A stretch of 64,000 bases of DNA from Phyllobacterium phragmitis. Its GTDB lineage: Bacteria; Pseudomonadota; Alphaproteobacteria; Rhizobiales; Rhizobiaceae. Below are positions 16,588-24,299 of the stretch, piece after piece (within the stretch, counting starts at the first letter, position 1; each line of letters begins with the position of its first letter). The stretch spans positions 1 through 64,000 of the forward strand of contig NZ_PVBR01000012.1 of NCBI RefSeq assembly GCF_002980495.1. Direction: 5' to 3'. The notes under the pieces were generated by a model. That model worked only from the letters and a program-made list of their open reading frames with translations. It ran no database searches and was not told the origin of the DNA. Made by a program: the position numbers and the translations under genes.

Positions 16588-18716
16588 TCCGCCGCCTCCC
16601 GAAACGTGGTTTCAGCCCAGTGAAGCGGCGGTCTATAGTTGGCTACGATCACGGCAGCCGCAGGCTTCTCGCAAACGGAATTGCCGATTTTGTGCCGCTG
16701 CTCTGTTTCGGACAGCGGCTTGCCATTGAAGATGGGATCAAGGATGAAACTATCCGGGAAATCCTGCGCCCGGGCGAGTTCGCGCGGCACCAGCATGCGC
16801 ATGCCGATATCGACGATGACGAACACGGTCCCTCGGATTGAAATCGTCACGATCTCGCCGCCGTCCCAACATCCGTGCGCACGCAAGAATTCGGCAACCT
16901 GACGCGCTCGCGCCATCTGAGCCTCGGAAATCGGGGGAACGGCAGCGTCCGCCTCGGTCAAGCCGAACCGCGCCTTGGTCGGCACGGTAAGCGATGGGGC
17001 GTCGACCCGCGCATGCTGACCGCCGGTCGAATAATAGGCCGTCATCAATGGAAGTGTCACAACGGCAGAATGCTGACCGGAGGCGCATACCGCAGGGTGC
17101 GCGTCTTCGCATGAGCCGTCCCGGCGTTCACTGCCCTTCAGTGAAAGCATATGGGCGGCGACCACCCCTTGTTGCGCGCCTTCGAATGTAATCGTCGAGA
17201 GTGGCACTCCGGCCGGTCGCCCCGGATTGACGCCAGTAGCACGGCGGCTGTCGCTGTTATGCTGCGCCAAATAGACGGCCGCCAGGCTCCCTTGGTTGCC
17301 ATCCGGCACCGGCGTCGGCGTTGGCCGCTCCACGCTTGCCGTTCGGGGTTCTTGGCCATCTCTCTCGCCGTATCGCGGAACAAGGTACGGTACGACAACC
17401 TGGTTCTGATCACCGTCGGATGCAGAAATCGTGTGAAGCGGCTCCTTCGCGGAACGATTGCCGCCCCCGTGCTGGCCGCGAGAGACGAACGGCACAGCTG
17501 CAGTTTCAACGACGCCTATCGGCGACGCTCCGCCCGGACGCTTCAAGAAGCTATTGGCCGTCACAGTTGCCAGCGGTTCCATTGGGGATCTTCCGGTGCT
17601 GTCGCCTCTAAAGATGGCGACATGTGGAACCACAAGCCCACGCGCATCGCGCGCAACTATGAAGGCTTCATCACCGGCATCAATCACATGGCGCTTCACA
17701 CCAAAAGCAAGTCTAGCATCCGTCTTCGGGGCCAATGGCCGCACGACGCGCCTGCCCGTTCGTTTGGCGTATTCCCGCCCTTCTTCCTTTGTCATGAAGA
17801 TCGAAGGGCAATCCAGCGACCAATCCAAGATGTCGGCTGCTACTGGCCATGGCTTGCGCTCGCCAGACAAGACGAAGTGAGACTTCGGATCGCCATGCGT
17901 CGGCTCAGGCCATTCGACGGGCATCCCGTCTCTTCGCGCCACAAGTTTGAGCCTCTTGCGAATGGTCGGTGAGCCATATTCACAGGCAACAACCTCTTTC
18001 CAGCCTATCGAATAGCCGAAGCGCGAGAGTGCATGCACGAACTGGTGGAAGGTCCAACCCAACCGATCAGGATCGCGCATGAACCCTTGGCCGTCCGGAC
18101 GCTCGATCAGCGGTGACCATTTCGCAAAGGCGCTGACATTTTCGAGACAAATGATCCATGGACGTTGCCAATCGGGCAATTCCTTGAGCCATTTTACCGC
18201 GACCCACGCAAGGTCGCGGACGGCGCGGGACGTGATCGGGCCACCCTTGGCCGGGGAATGATCGCGGCAATCGGGAGAAAGCCATAGCAGCCCGAACAAA
18301 TCGTCGCCCAGCGTCTCGCGCATCGAGACCTGCCAAACATTGACGGGAAGATGGGTGGTGTCCGGATGGTTCACAGCATGCATGCAGAGCGCGGCGTCGT
18401 CGTGGTTTACTGCGAAATCCACGTCGAGTGGGTGCCCTGCCGGCAGCAATTCCATGCCGTGGAGTTGCTGGAGAGCCAGCCGTATACCATTCGATGCACC
18501 GCCCCCACCCGCGAAGCTGTCGACCACACGAACGCGCCGCGTTGCATTCTTCGCGGGCGGAACCTCCGGAAACGGCGCCTTTGCAGCAGGATAGGAGCCA
18601 GGGCATGGGAGGCAGCGCCAGCGAGCAGGTACGGCAGCTCTTGCCTCTCCGAAGAGATCAGCGACATGCGTTGCGTCGCCCCTGGCGAAGGAATCGATGA
18701 TCAGCGGCCGGGTCAT
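16584..18716 (-). CDS. DNA cytosine-5 methyltransferase with large repetitive target domain
   Basis: C5-methyltransferase motifs occur in order: motif I VVDSFAGGGGASNG (residues 64-77), motif IV SPDCRDHS with C150, motif VI LENV (191-194), motif VIII-like RKRLKLVARRD, and C-terminal ELARAQDFPDSF plus KIGNSV (IX/X). Between VIII and IX lies an unusually long region (about 270-600) with repeated TVTANSF, TISASDGD, TITFEG and LTVPTKA-type units, probably the target recognition part. The catalytic loop reads SPDCR rather than the usual PPCQ. The product probably protects phage DNA or alters regulation. It is ATGA-coupled to the preceding 79-residue gene and the following 24-residue ORF. Confidence 0.9.
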   Translation of the reverse strand: MTRPLIIDSFARGDATHVADLFGEARAAVPARWRCLPCPGSYPAAKAPFPEVPPAKNATRRVRVVDSFAGGGGASNGIRLALQQLHGMELLPAGHPLDVDFAVNHDDAALCMHAVNHPDTTHLPVNVWQVSMRETLGDDLFGLLWLSPDCRDHSPAKGGPITSRAVRDLAWVAVKWLKELPDWQRPWIICLENVSAFAKWSPLIERPDGQGFMRDPDRLGWTFHQFVHALSRFGYSIGWKEVVACEYGSPTIRKRLKLVARRDGMPVEWPEPTHGDPKSHFVLSGERKPWPVAADILDWSLDCPSIFMTKEEGREYAKRTGRRVVRPLAPKTDARLAFGVKRHVIDAGDEAFIVARDARGLVVPHVAIFRGDSTGRSPMEPLATVTANSFLKRPGGASPIGVVETAAVPFVSRGQHGGGNRSAKEPLHTISASDGDQNQVVVPYLVPRYGERDGQEPRTASVERPTPTPVPDGNQGSLAAVYLAQHNSDSRRATGVNPGRPAGVPLSTITFEGAQQGVVAAHMLSLKGSERRDGSCEDAHPAVCASGQHSAVVTLPLMTAYYSTGGQHARVDAPSLTVPTKARFGLTEADAAVPPISEAQMARARQVAEFLRAHGCWDGGEIVTISIRGTVFVIVDIGMRMLVPRELARAQDFPDSFILDPIFNGKPLSETEQRHKIGNSVCEKPAAAVIVANYRPPLHWAETTFREAAE

Positions 18717-18952
18717 TGGGCAGCCTCACTGGCGGCATCGTTGGGACGCATTCCATCAATCTTGAAGGGGCTGAAAATGGTATTGAGGCAGTCGCGGATC
18801 TTGTCTTCAGACATGCCGCTCGCCTCGCGCATCTGCTTGCGCGTCAGGCCCATTTCCTGAAGGAGAAGCAGCCCTTCGATCTTCATGGCAATGTGCAGGT
18901 CCTGGAAACTGGCCGGCGTGATGCAGCCGGGCTGACCGAATGTCGCGCTCAT
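18713..18952 (-). CDS. Small HTH-like early protein, 79 residues
   Basis: The central region QEMGLTRKQMREASGMSEDKIRDCL has the pattern of a helix-turn-helix. Both ends overlap neighbours as ATGA: the upstream XRE-type gene at 18952-18949 and the methyltransferase at 18716-18713. The C-terminal EAAQ codons provide a GAGG ribosome site for the methyltransferase. It is likely a small DNA-binding regulator; no closer family is recognised. Confidence 0.6.
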   Translation of the reverse strand: MSATFGQPGCITPASFQDLHIAMKIEGLLLLQEMGLTRKQMREASGMSEDKIRDCLNTIFSPFKIDGMRPNDAASEAAQ

Positions 18953-19218
18953 AGGTAAGCCATCCTTCTGGATTTCAGATCGTCATGGAGGAAAAATTCA
19001 GGGGACCGGTCGAGCCATCGGCATATCGCCTCAAGCGCCTCGCGCCCGATGCCGCGCCCACGGATTACCCGGTGGATATCGTCGGGCGGCACATCGCAGA
19101 TCTTCGCCAGCGCGCCGATGGACAGGCCGGCCCGTATCCGCGCGGCATCCGCAAACATGCCGAGCACTGCAAAATCGATCCGGTCTATCGGAAATGTCAC
19201 GTCCCCCTCGCCAAGCAT
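18949..19218 (-). CDS. XRE-type HTH protein
   Basis: An 89-residue helix-turn-helix protein: residues about 15-60 contain MFADAARIRAGLSIGALAKICDVPPDDIHRVIRG and then EALEAICRWLDRSPEFFL, the Cro/C1 fold including the fifth-helix LDRSPEFFL motif. ATG 19218 was chosen because GAGG lies eight bases upstream; an alternative is 19236. It is followed by ATGA-coupled early genes. The palindrome at 19239-19260 lies immediately upstream and could be its own operator or that of hicAB. Confidence 0.75.
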   Translation of the reverse strand: MLGEGDVTFPIDRIDFAVLGMFADAARIRAGLSIGALAKICDVPPDDIHRVIRGRGIGREALEAICRWLDRSPEFFLHDDLKSRRMAYL

Positions 19219-19238
19219 TATGGTTCCTCGCCCCAATA

Positions 19239-19260
19239 ATTCGGATAAAAAAATCCGAAT
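19239..19260. promoter_or_regulatory. Palindromic operator ATTCGGAT-N6-ATCCGAAT
   Basis: A perfect 8-bp inverted repeat lies between the XRE-type gene (start 19218, minus) and hicA (start 19339, plus). Further ATCCGA-like half sites follow at about 19304 and 19275. HicB antitoxins and XRE proteins both bind such palindromes, so either neighbour may be the ligand. Confidence 0.55.
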
Positions 19261-19285
19261 TCCGGAAAATAACGTCCGATTTCAT

Positions 19286-19314
19286 TTGACAATGGGTCAA
19301 AAATATCCGATTGT
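19286..19314 (+). promoter_or_regulatory. Probable hicAB promoter
   Basis: TTGACA (19286-19291) is followed after 17 bases by GATTGT (19309-19314), 24 bases before the hicA ATG, with GGAGAGG as ribosome site at about 19330. The minus-ten box is weak. ATCCGA operator-like half sites overlap it. Confidence 0.5.
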
Positions 19315-19338
19315 CTATTTATCGAAACGGAGAGGTAA

Positions 19339-19536
19339 ATGGACAAACGGGACCGCTTCATCGCCGAATTGAGAGACGAAGCAAAAGCGCTGGGGCTCAT
19401 CTTCAAAGTGAGCAAAAGCAAAGGAAAAGGCGGACACGCCACGGTCTGGATAGGGGACCGCTTCACGACACTGCCAAGCCGTGAAATCGACCCCAAGACA
19501 GCCGCGAAAATCAGGAAAGGGCTGGGGCTCAAGTGA
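19339..19536 (+). CDS. hicA: HicA toxin (mRNA interferase)
   Basis: The 65-residue protein has the HicA dsRBD-like fold signature: KSKGKGGHATVWIGDRFTTLP with the catalytic-type His33, then DPKTAAKIRKGLGL at the C-terminus. HicA cleaves mRNA when free of HicB. It is followed directly by hicB. The pair sits on the plus strand inside a minus-strand early operon, so it is a self-contained addiction module that may stabilise the prophage or act in defence. Confidence 0.9.
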   Translation: MDKRDRFIAELRDEAKALGLIFKVSKSKGKGGHATVWIGDRFTTLPSREIDPKTAAKIRKGLGLK

Positions 19537-19574
19537 GCCCCTCCCTCCACACCAAACACCGAAGGGCTGGAATT

Positions 19575-20003
19575 ATGAGAACTTATGCTTATGCGGCAAT
19601 CTTCGAGCCGACGGAACGCGAGGGCGGCTTTGTCGTCACCTTTCCGGACGTGCCGGAAGCCATAACGGAAGGCGACGACATGGCGGATGCGCAGGTCCAG
19701 GCGGCCGATGCGCTTGGCGTCGCGCTGCTGACCTATCTCGAAATGGGGCGCCCTCTCCCCATAGCCCGGGCGCATGGCGAACTGATCTCGCCGAATGCGG
19801 GCATCGCGACGAAAATCGCGGTGATCGAAACCTTCCGCACATCGGGCATCACCCGCGTCGAACTCGCGCGCCGGGTTGGCAAAGACGAAAAGGAGGTCCG
19901 CCGGCTGCTCGATCCGGCGACGGCAACCAAGCTGCCGCTGATGACGGCGGCGCTCGCCGCCATGGGGCAGCGTCTGGTCATCGGGCTGGAAGCCGCGGAA
20001 TAA
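19575..20003 (+). CDS. hicB: HicB antitoxin
   Basis: Residues 1-65 form the HicB partial RNase-H-like fold (YAAIFEPTEREGGFVVTFPDVPEAITEGD, then ALGVALLTYLEMGRPLP). The C-terminal part has an HTH (TRVELARRVGKDEKEVRRLLDP) for operator binding. It should neutralise HicA and repress the pair. ATG 19575 fits family N-termini (MRTYAYAAIFEP); a GTG at 19533 overlapping the hicA stop is less likely. Confidence 0.9.
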   Translation: MRTYAYAAIFEPTEREGGFVVTFPDVPEAITEGDDMADAQVQAADALGVALLTYLEMGRPLPIARAHGELISPNAGIATKIAVIETFRTSGITRVELARRVGKDEKEVRRLLDPATATKLPLMTAALAAMGQRLVIGLEAAE

Positions 20004-20011
20004 GGAGGCCG

Positions 20012-22726
20012 TCATTCGGCGGCCTCCGCGGTCCCTGCCCCGCCCTCGGGCTGATCGCTGGCGGGGTCCTCATCACGCACGCCGAGATAGTCGAACATCG
20101 ACGGCATGGCCATCTTGGCTTCCATGGCCTTGCAATGCGCCACGCCGTCGAGGAAATAGCCGGAATTAAGTTCGATCCCGACGCCGCGCCGCCCGAACTT
20201 CAGCGCGCGGTAAGGCACCGTCATCAGCCCGCCGAAGGGATCGAGCACCAGGTCTCCCGGATTGGAGAGTTGGTTTATCGGCCTGTCGACAATGTCGAAC
20301 TGCAGCGGGCAGAGGTGCATTTCCTTGCCCTTGGCATGCTGCGCGCCATTGAGCGTCAGCATGCGGGTGACATCCGACCAGACATCATCATGATTGCTGT
20401 GCGGCGGCATCAGCATGAAGGTCGGCGGCAGCGCGCCGCGCATCTCCAGCCCCTCCGCCAACATGACATGATGCTCGAAATCATAGATCGACTGGAGATT
20501 ATAGGCCTTCCAGATCTTGAACACCCGGCCAGCCGGGATGCCCTGTATCTCCTGTGCAGTCAGGAGCCGCTCGCCGGAAGACCGCGCAAAGGCATGCGCA
20601 TCGATCTGCCACCTGGCGCGGGAATAGCCGGCCTCGTTCTTCCACTGTCCCTTGTCGTGGTCAAGAATCGGCTCATCGCCCCCGATCGGATAGCCGTCCT
20701 CGTCCAACGCCGGCTCGTCACCCAGGAGCGCTGGCGCCAGCCACTCCTTCTTCGCCTTGACCACAGGCACATCTGCATAGGAGCGTGATTTATCCGTCTG
20801 GGGCTTGCGGAACAGCAGCATATATTCCGGGGTGCCGCACCCCATCTTGGTCGCATCCTTGCACTGCTCTGTCCAACCGAGCCGGTAGGTCTGATTGTTC
20901 TCGCGCACCACGTCCGTGATGATGGTCTTCATGCCCATGAAGGCGAAACCGTGCTTGCGGAAATGCTGGATGGTGTCGCAATGAAAGGTCGAGAGCGTCT
21001 GGAAGCCGAGCCCGGTAAGCCCGCCCGGGATCACGCGATCCTTGACATGGATGCAGGCCCACCGGCCGGGCTGCAGCACGCGCAGGAGCTGCGGCGTGAG
21101 GAAGTCCATCTGCGCCCAGAAATGCGGATCGTCATCGGTATGCCCGAAATCATTATAGGACGGCGTATATTCATACTGCGTCGAGAACGGGATCGAGGTG
21201 ACGATCAGCCCGACGGAGTTCTCCTCCATCCCGTGCGTTTCGATGACATTGTCATTGTTGATGCAGGTGAAATTGTCGCCCCGCACCTCGATCCGCTCGA
21301 CACCGATCGAGCGTTCCAGCGCCTTGGCCATGGCATGTTCGTTCAGCCGGTACTTGCGGATGATTTCGCTCATTTTCTCCACCAGATGCTCGTGTTTCTT
21401 CCACTTGGCGACGAGCTTCCGGCGCACTTCCCGCTCGTTTTCGGTGAAGATGATGTGTATCTCGACCGGCTTGTCCTGCAGGAATCTCAGGATGCGATGG
21501 ATCGCCTGAATGAAGTCGTTGAACTTGAAGCCGATGCCGAGAAAGATTGCCTTGTGGCAGTGCCGCTGGAAATTGCAGCCGGAACCGGCGATGACGGGTT
21601 TAGCGGCCAGATGCTGGAATTCGCCCTCGGAAAACTCGATGATCGTCGCTTCGCGGTGAGCGAGGTCCTGCGCGCCATAGACGGATCGCACGCCGCACAC
21701 CGCCACCTCGATCGCGCGCCGCTCATCTTCGAGATCATGCCAGAGAATGAAGTGATCATCCGGCGAGGCCGTCAGAATCTCTTTCATCTTGTCGACGCGA
21801 AGCTTAAGGCTGTCGCGTTTCTCGCGGGCGGCATCGACGACACCCAGCGCGGCATCGCGGAAAAGCGTATGCTGGCCGCTGCGCTCGATCTCCCTGCCCC
21901 GAATGTCGGACTTGACCTCGTGCCAGTGGACCTGCATCGGCGGCAGGTCATAACCCTCATCAGAGAAGCCGAGATCGGAAGGCTTTTGCAGGAAGATCGC
22001 CCAGGAGGAAACCCAGAGCCAGAATTCATCCTCCTTATGGGGATGCAGCACCAGCTGGTCGGCCTTTTCCGAATTGCGCTTGAAGAAGCGCGTCTTGGCC
22101 TCGCCGACATCCATGATGCCGAGATAGGCGGCATAGGCGAGAAGCTCGATATAATCGTTCGGGCTCGGCGTAGCGGTCGCCACGAATTTGTAACGGACAT
22201 TCTGGAAGAGGCGCATGAACTCGCGGAAGATCTTCGTCCCGCCGAAGCCGCGCAGGCATGAAGCCTCGTCGAGCGATGTGGCGAGGAAGAGTGCGGGATC
22301 GATCTTCCCGTCGCGCACCGTCTCGTAATTGGTGATGAAGATACGGCATTCGGGATCAGCCGCGTTCGCGGCCACGGCCTCTTCCCACGATCGGATGAAG
22401 GTCAGCTTGGTTCCAAGCGTCGCGGCATCCCGCATAAATTCCTGCCGCACGCCGAGCGGCGCGACGATCAACCCGAAGCCGGCTTCAGCGGATGCCGCAA
22501 ACACCGCCTCGATGACGCAGCGCACCGTCTCCAGCTGCATATTGGTCTTGCCCAGACCGAACGCCGCAAAGATCGCGCGGCACCCGCCATTGACGGCCCA
22601 TCTGACGATGGCGTCCTGGTGCGGCTTCAAAAGCGCATTGACCGAAACCCCATCCAGCAGGAGCCCGGCCGGTTTCGCCACCGGAGCCTTCGCCTCGAGG
22701 AATTGTTGATAGGCCCGCAGCGTCAT
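20012..22726 (-). CDS. SNF2-like helicase fused to N6/N4 DNA methyltransferase
   Basis: About 904 residues. The N-terminal half is a helicase-like ATPase: FGLGKTNM (Walker A, about 55-63), LIVAPLGVRQEF (Ia), SLDEAS (DExx, about 151-156), and a C-terminal lobe with IAGSGCNFQRHCHKAIFLG and QAIHRILRF. The C-terminal half is a beta-class methyltransferase: TSIPFSTQYEY in place of the usual DPPY motif, and DPFGG near residue 840 for AdoMet binding. Such fusions are common in phages of alphaproteobacteria and may methylate phage DNA processively. ATG 22726 overlaps the stop of a 39-residue ORF. The C-terminal EAAE codons contain GGAGG ahead of an ATGA. Confidence 0.85.
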   Translation of the reverse strand: MTLRAYQQFLEAKAPVAKPAGLLLDGVSVNALLKPHQDAIVRWAVNGGCRAIFAAFGLGKTNMQLETVRCVIEAVFAASAEAGFGLIVAPLGVRQEFMRDAATLGTKLTFIRSWEEAVAANAADPECRIFITNYETVRDGKIDPALFLATSLDEASCLRGFGGTKIFREFMRLFQNVRYKFVATATPSPNDYIELLAYAAYLGIMDVGEAKTRFFKRNSEKADQLVLHPHKEDEFWLWVSSWAIFLQKPSDLGFSDEGYDLPPMQVHWHEVKSDIRGREIERSGQHTLFRDAALGVVDAAREKRDSLKLRVDKMKEILTASPDDHFILWHDLEDERRAIEVAVCGVRSVYGAQDLAHREATIIEFSEGEFQHLAAKPVIAGSGCNFQRHCHKAIFLGIGFKFNDFIQAIHRILRFLQDKPVEIHIIFTENEREVRRKLVAKWKKHEHLVEKMSEIIRKYRLNEHAMAKALERSIGVERIEVRGDNFTCINNDNVIETHGMEENSVGLIVTSIPFSTQYEYTPSYNDFGHTDDDPHFWAQMDFLTPQLLRVLQPGRWACIHVKDRVIPGGLTGLGFQTLSTFHCDTIQHFRKHGFAFMGMKTIITDVVRENNQTYRLGWTEQCKDATKMGCGTPEYMLLFRKPQTDKSRSYADVPVVKAKKEWLAPALLGDEPALDEDGYPIGGDEPILDHDKGQWKNEAGYSRARWQIDAHAFARSSGERLLTAQEIQGIPAGRVFKIWKAYNLQSIYDFEHHVMLAEGLEMRGALPPTFMLMPPHSNHDDVWSDVTRMLTLNGAQHAKGKEMHLCPLQFDIVDRPINQLSNPGDLVLDPFGGLMTVPYRALKFGRRGVGIELNSGYFLDGVAHCKAMEAKMAMPSMFDYLGVRDEDPASDQPEGGAGTAEAAE

Positions 22727-22842
22727 GGCATCACCGCCATCACGAAAGCGATCCAGCATGCTCCGATGACGCATCCGATGCTGGCAGCAGCGGCGATGCA
22801 GACAGGGCGCGAAAGTTCACGGTCGAGCCAGGGCTGTTTCAT
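22723..22842 (-). CDS. 39-residue predicted membrane miniprotein
   Basis: The frame encodes MKQPWLDRELSRPVCIAAAA followed by a hydrophobic Ile/Ala/Cys/Val segment, consistent with one membrane helix at residues 14-37. The ATG overlaps the stop of the winged-helix gene (ATGA at 22842-22839) and its stop overlaps the helicase-methyltransferase start (ATGA at 22726-22723). The coupling on both sides supports translation. Function unknown. Confidence 0.55.
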   Translation of the reverse strand: MKQPWLDRELSRPVCIAAAASIGCVIGACWIAFVMAVMP

Positions 22843-23228
22843 GGCTGCCACCCGATCATCGCCCGGACATGCGCCAAGCCTTCGGCGCTCATCCGGTAGC
22901 CGAACCCATACAAATTGATGATCTCGATGCAGGACGGGAGCTTCTTGCGTGCGTGACAGACGAGGACGGCGATCTGTTTGTTCTCGATATGCTGGTTCCA
23001 GCGCGTGACGGCGCCGATCAAAGCCTCGAAACTCCAGTTCCGGCCATTGGCAAGACATGCCACCACAATCGCCTGCTGCGGCGTCAGGCCGAACGCATCC
23101 CTCAGCCTCAACTCATAGCCTTCGGGCGGCAGGAGCGTATCGAGGACATATTCGAGCTCCTCGATCCGGCGCGCCATCGCGTCCGGGCTCGCCCTGTCGA
23201 TATCGAACTTGCGGGCAATCGCCGTCAT
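22839..23228 (-). CDS. Winged-helix (OmpR C-terminal-like) early regulator
   Basis: The 129-residue protein has RIEELEYVLDTLLPPEGYELRLRDAFGLTPQQAIVVACLA, then a winged-helix region ending in HARKKLPSCIEIINLYGFGYRM, matching the recognition helix and wing of OmpR-type DNA-binding domains without a receiver domain. ATG 23228 overlaps the GcrA-like gene stop as ATGA. Probably a phage transcription regulator. Confidence 0.7.
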   Translation of the reverse strand: MTAIARKFDIDRASPDAMARRIEELEYVLDTLLPPEGYELRLRDAFGLTPQQAIVVACLANGRNWSFEALIGAVTRWNQHIENKQIAVLVCHARKKLPSCIEIINLYGFGYRMSAEGLAHVRAMIGWQP

Positions 23229-23701
23229 GTGCGCGGCCTCCGCTCGGTGCGCAGATGCGCCGCGCAATAAGGCTTGCGCTTCGGGTTTTCGGCGCGTTCG
23301 CAACCGCACACCGGCATCAAAGGCCCGGCTGCGCTGAATGGATCGGCGGCGAAGAACAGGCAGCGATTTTCCTGCAACGCCCGCTCGAACGACATCGGCA
23401 CGACGATGATGTCGCGCGCATCCGTGATCTCGGGAACCACTGCGCCGGCATTGGCAACCGGCTCAGTCGGTGCCTCGGGCCTGACAGCACCAGGCGCACG
23501 CAATGACGATTGCGCACCCTTCTGCTTTCGGCTCGGGCTGCCCGTCGGGCGGCTCGCAAATATATCCGGATGCCGATGCACCTTGCCCAGCACGGCGCTG
23601 CGCGAGATCGACAAAAGCGAGGCAATCTGCGCGGCGCTGTCGCCACGCCGCCAGTAGCGCTGCAATTCGGCCATTACCTGCGGGGTCCAAAGGCTTGCCA
23701 T
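23225..23701 (-). CDS. GcrA-like regulator encoded by prophage
   Basis: The N-terminal 45 residues, WTPQVMAELQRYWRRGDSAAQIASLL followed by SRSAVLGKVHRH, match the GcrA helix-turn-helix. The C-terminus VCGCERAENPKRKPYCAAH matches the conserved Cys/His end of GcrA. The linker (45-115) is Pro/Ala-rich. In Caulobacter and relatives GcrA binds sigma70-RNA polymerase and activates promoters with CcrM-methylated GANTC sites. A phage copy could tie early transcription to the host cell cycle or divert GcrA-dependent promoters. It lies in the ATGA-chained early operon. Confidence 0.8.
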   Translation of the reverse strand: MASLWTPQVMAELQRYWRRGDSAAQIASLLSISRSAVLGKVHRHPDIFASRPTGSPSRKQKGAQSSLRAPGAVRPEAPTEPVANAGAVVPEITDARDIIVVPMSFERALQENRCLFFAADPFSAAGPLMPVCGCERAENPKRKPYCAAHLRTERRPRT

Positions 23702-23704
23702 GGC

Positions 23705-24193
23705 TCAGCCCTCCACCACGCGGATATGCGCTTCCGGCGATCGAGCAGCGGCGAGCAGCTTGCGCAGATCCGAAAGGCTGCGTTCAACATCGTTCGCCAC
23801 GCGGTCCATCTGCTGGGCCTCGGCAGGCGTCAGCTTGCCATCGGCGAACGCCTTTGCCCCGGCGCTCATCAGCTCGCCCGCCTGGCGCACCGTCTCGGCA
23901 TAGCGCGCCAGAATGGTGCCCGTGCTCTTCTGCGCCTCATCCGGGTCTGCAAGCCGCCGCCCGTTCAGTTCCGCCATGACGGCGGTGACGATCGGCACGC
24001 CGCATTCGGCTTCGAGCAGCAACACGGCGTTCAATGGAATGAGATCGGTATCCTGCGTGTTGTTCCAGCGCCCGACCTGGCTTTTCGAAATCGAGGTGAT
24101 TTCCGCAACGCGCTCGATCTGGCCCGCCAGTTTGATCAGGTCGCGCTGCGCGGCTTTGAGCCGGTAGAACCATGCGTCTGAAATCTGCGTCAT
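23705..24193 (-). CDS. Phage HTH regulator heading the early operon
   Basis: A 162-residue protein beginning MTQISDAWFYRLKAAQRDL, with an HTH-like segment AEITSISKSQVGRWNN (about residues 32-47) and a helical C-terminal half. Its size, HTH position and place recall CII-like activators of alphaproteobacterial phages, though the similarity is only general. ATG 24193 has GAGGA seven bases upstream. Two palindromes at 24221-24265 lie directly upstream and are likely its control sites. The GcrA-like gene follows after three bases. Confidence 0.7.
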   Translation of the reverse strand: MTQISDAWFYRLKAAQRDLIKLAGQIERVAEITSISKSQVGRWNNTQDTDLIPLNAVLLLEAECGVPIVTAVMAELNGRRLADPDEAQKSTGTILARYAETVRQAGELMSAGAKAFADGKLTPAEAQQMDRVANDVERSLSDLRKLLAAARSPEAHIRVVEG

Positions 24194-24220
24194 GGGGGCA
24201 TCCTCGAAAAAAGGCAAAGC

Positions 24221-24265
24221 TTTCCCGTCACGGGAAAAGCCGTTGAATTTTCCCGTTAAGGGAAA
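24221..24265. promoter_or_regulatory. Tandem palindromic operators TTTCCCGT-N-A(C/A)GGGAAA
   Basis: TTTCCCGTCACGGGAAA at 24221-24237 is a perfect 8-1-8 palindrome. TTTCCCGTTAAGGGAAA at 24249-24265 is the same with one mismatch. Centres are 28 bp apart, on nearly the same face of the helix. They lie 28 to 72 bases upstream of the early regulator start at 24193, as expected for a repressor or activator that binds as two dimers. Confidence 0.65.
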
Positions 24266-24299
24266 GGGTTTTTGCTGTCAGAGTGCGTGGGTCAGATGA

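Noticed and set aside
19218-20015. 265-codon minus-strand frame across hicAB, coupled at both ends
   Set aside because: HicA and HicB are clearly recognisable on the plus strand. The antisense product has shadow-like composition.
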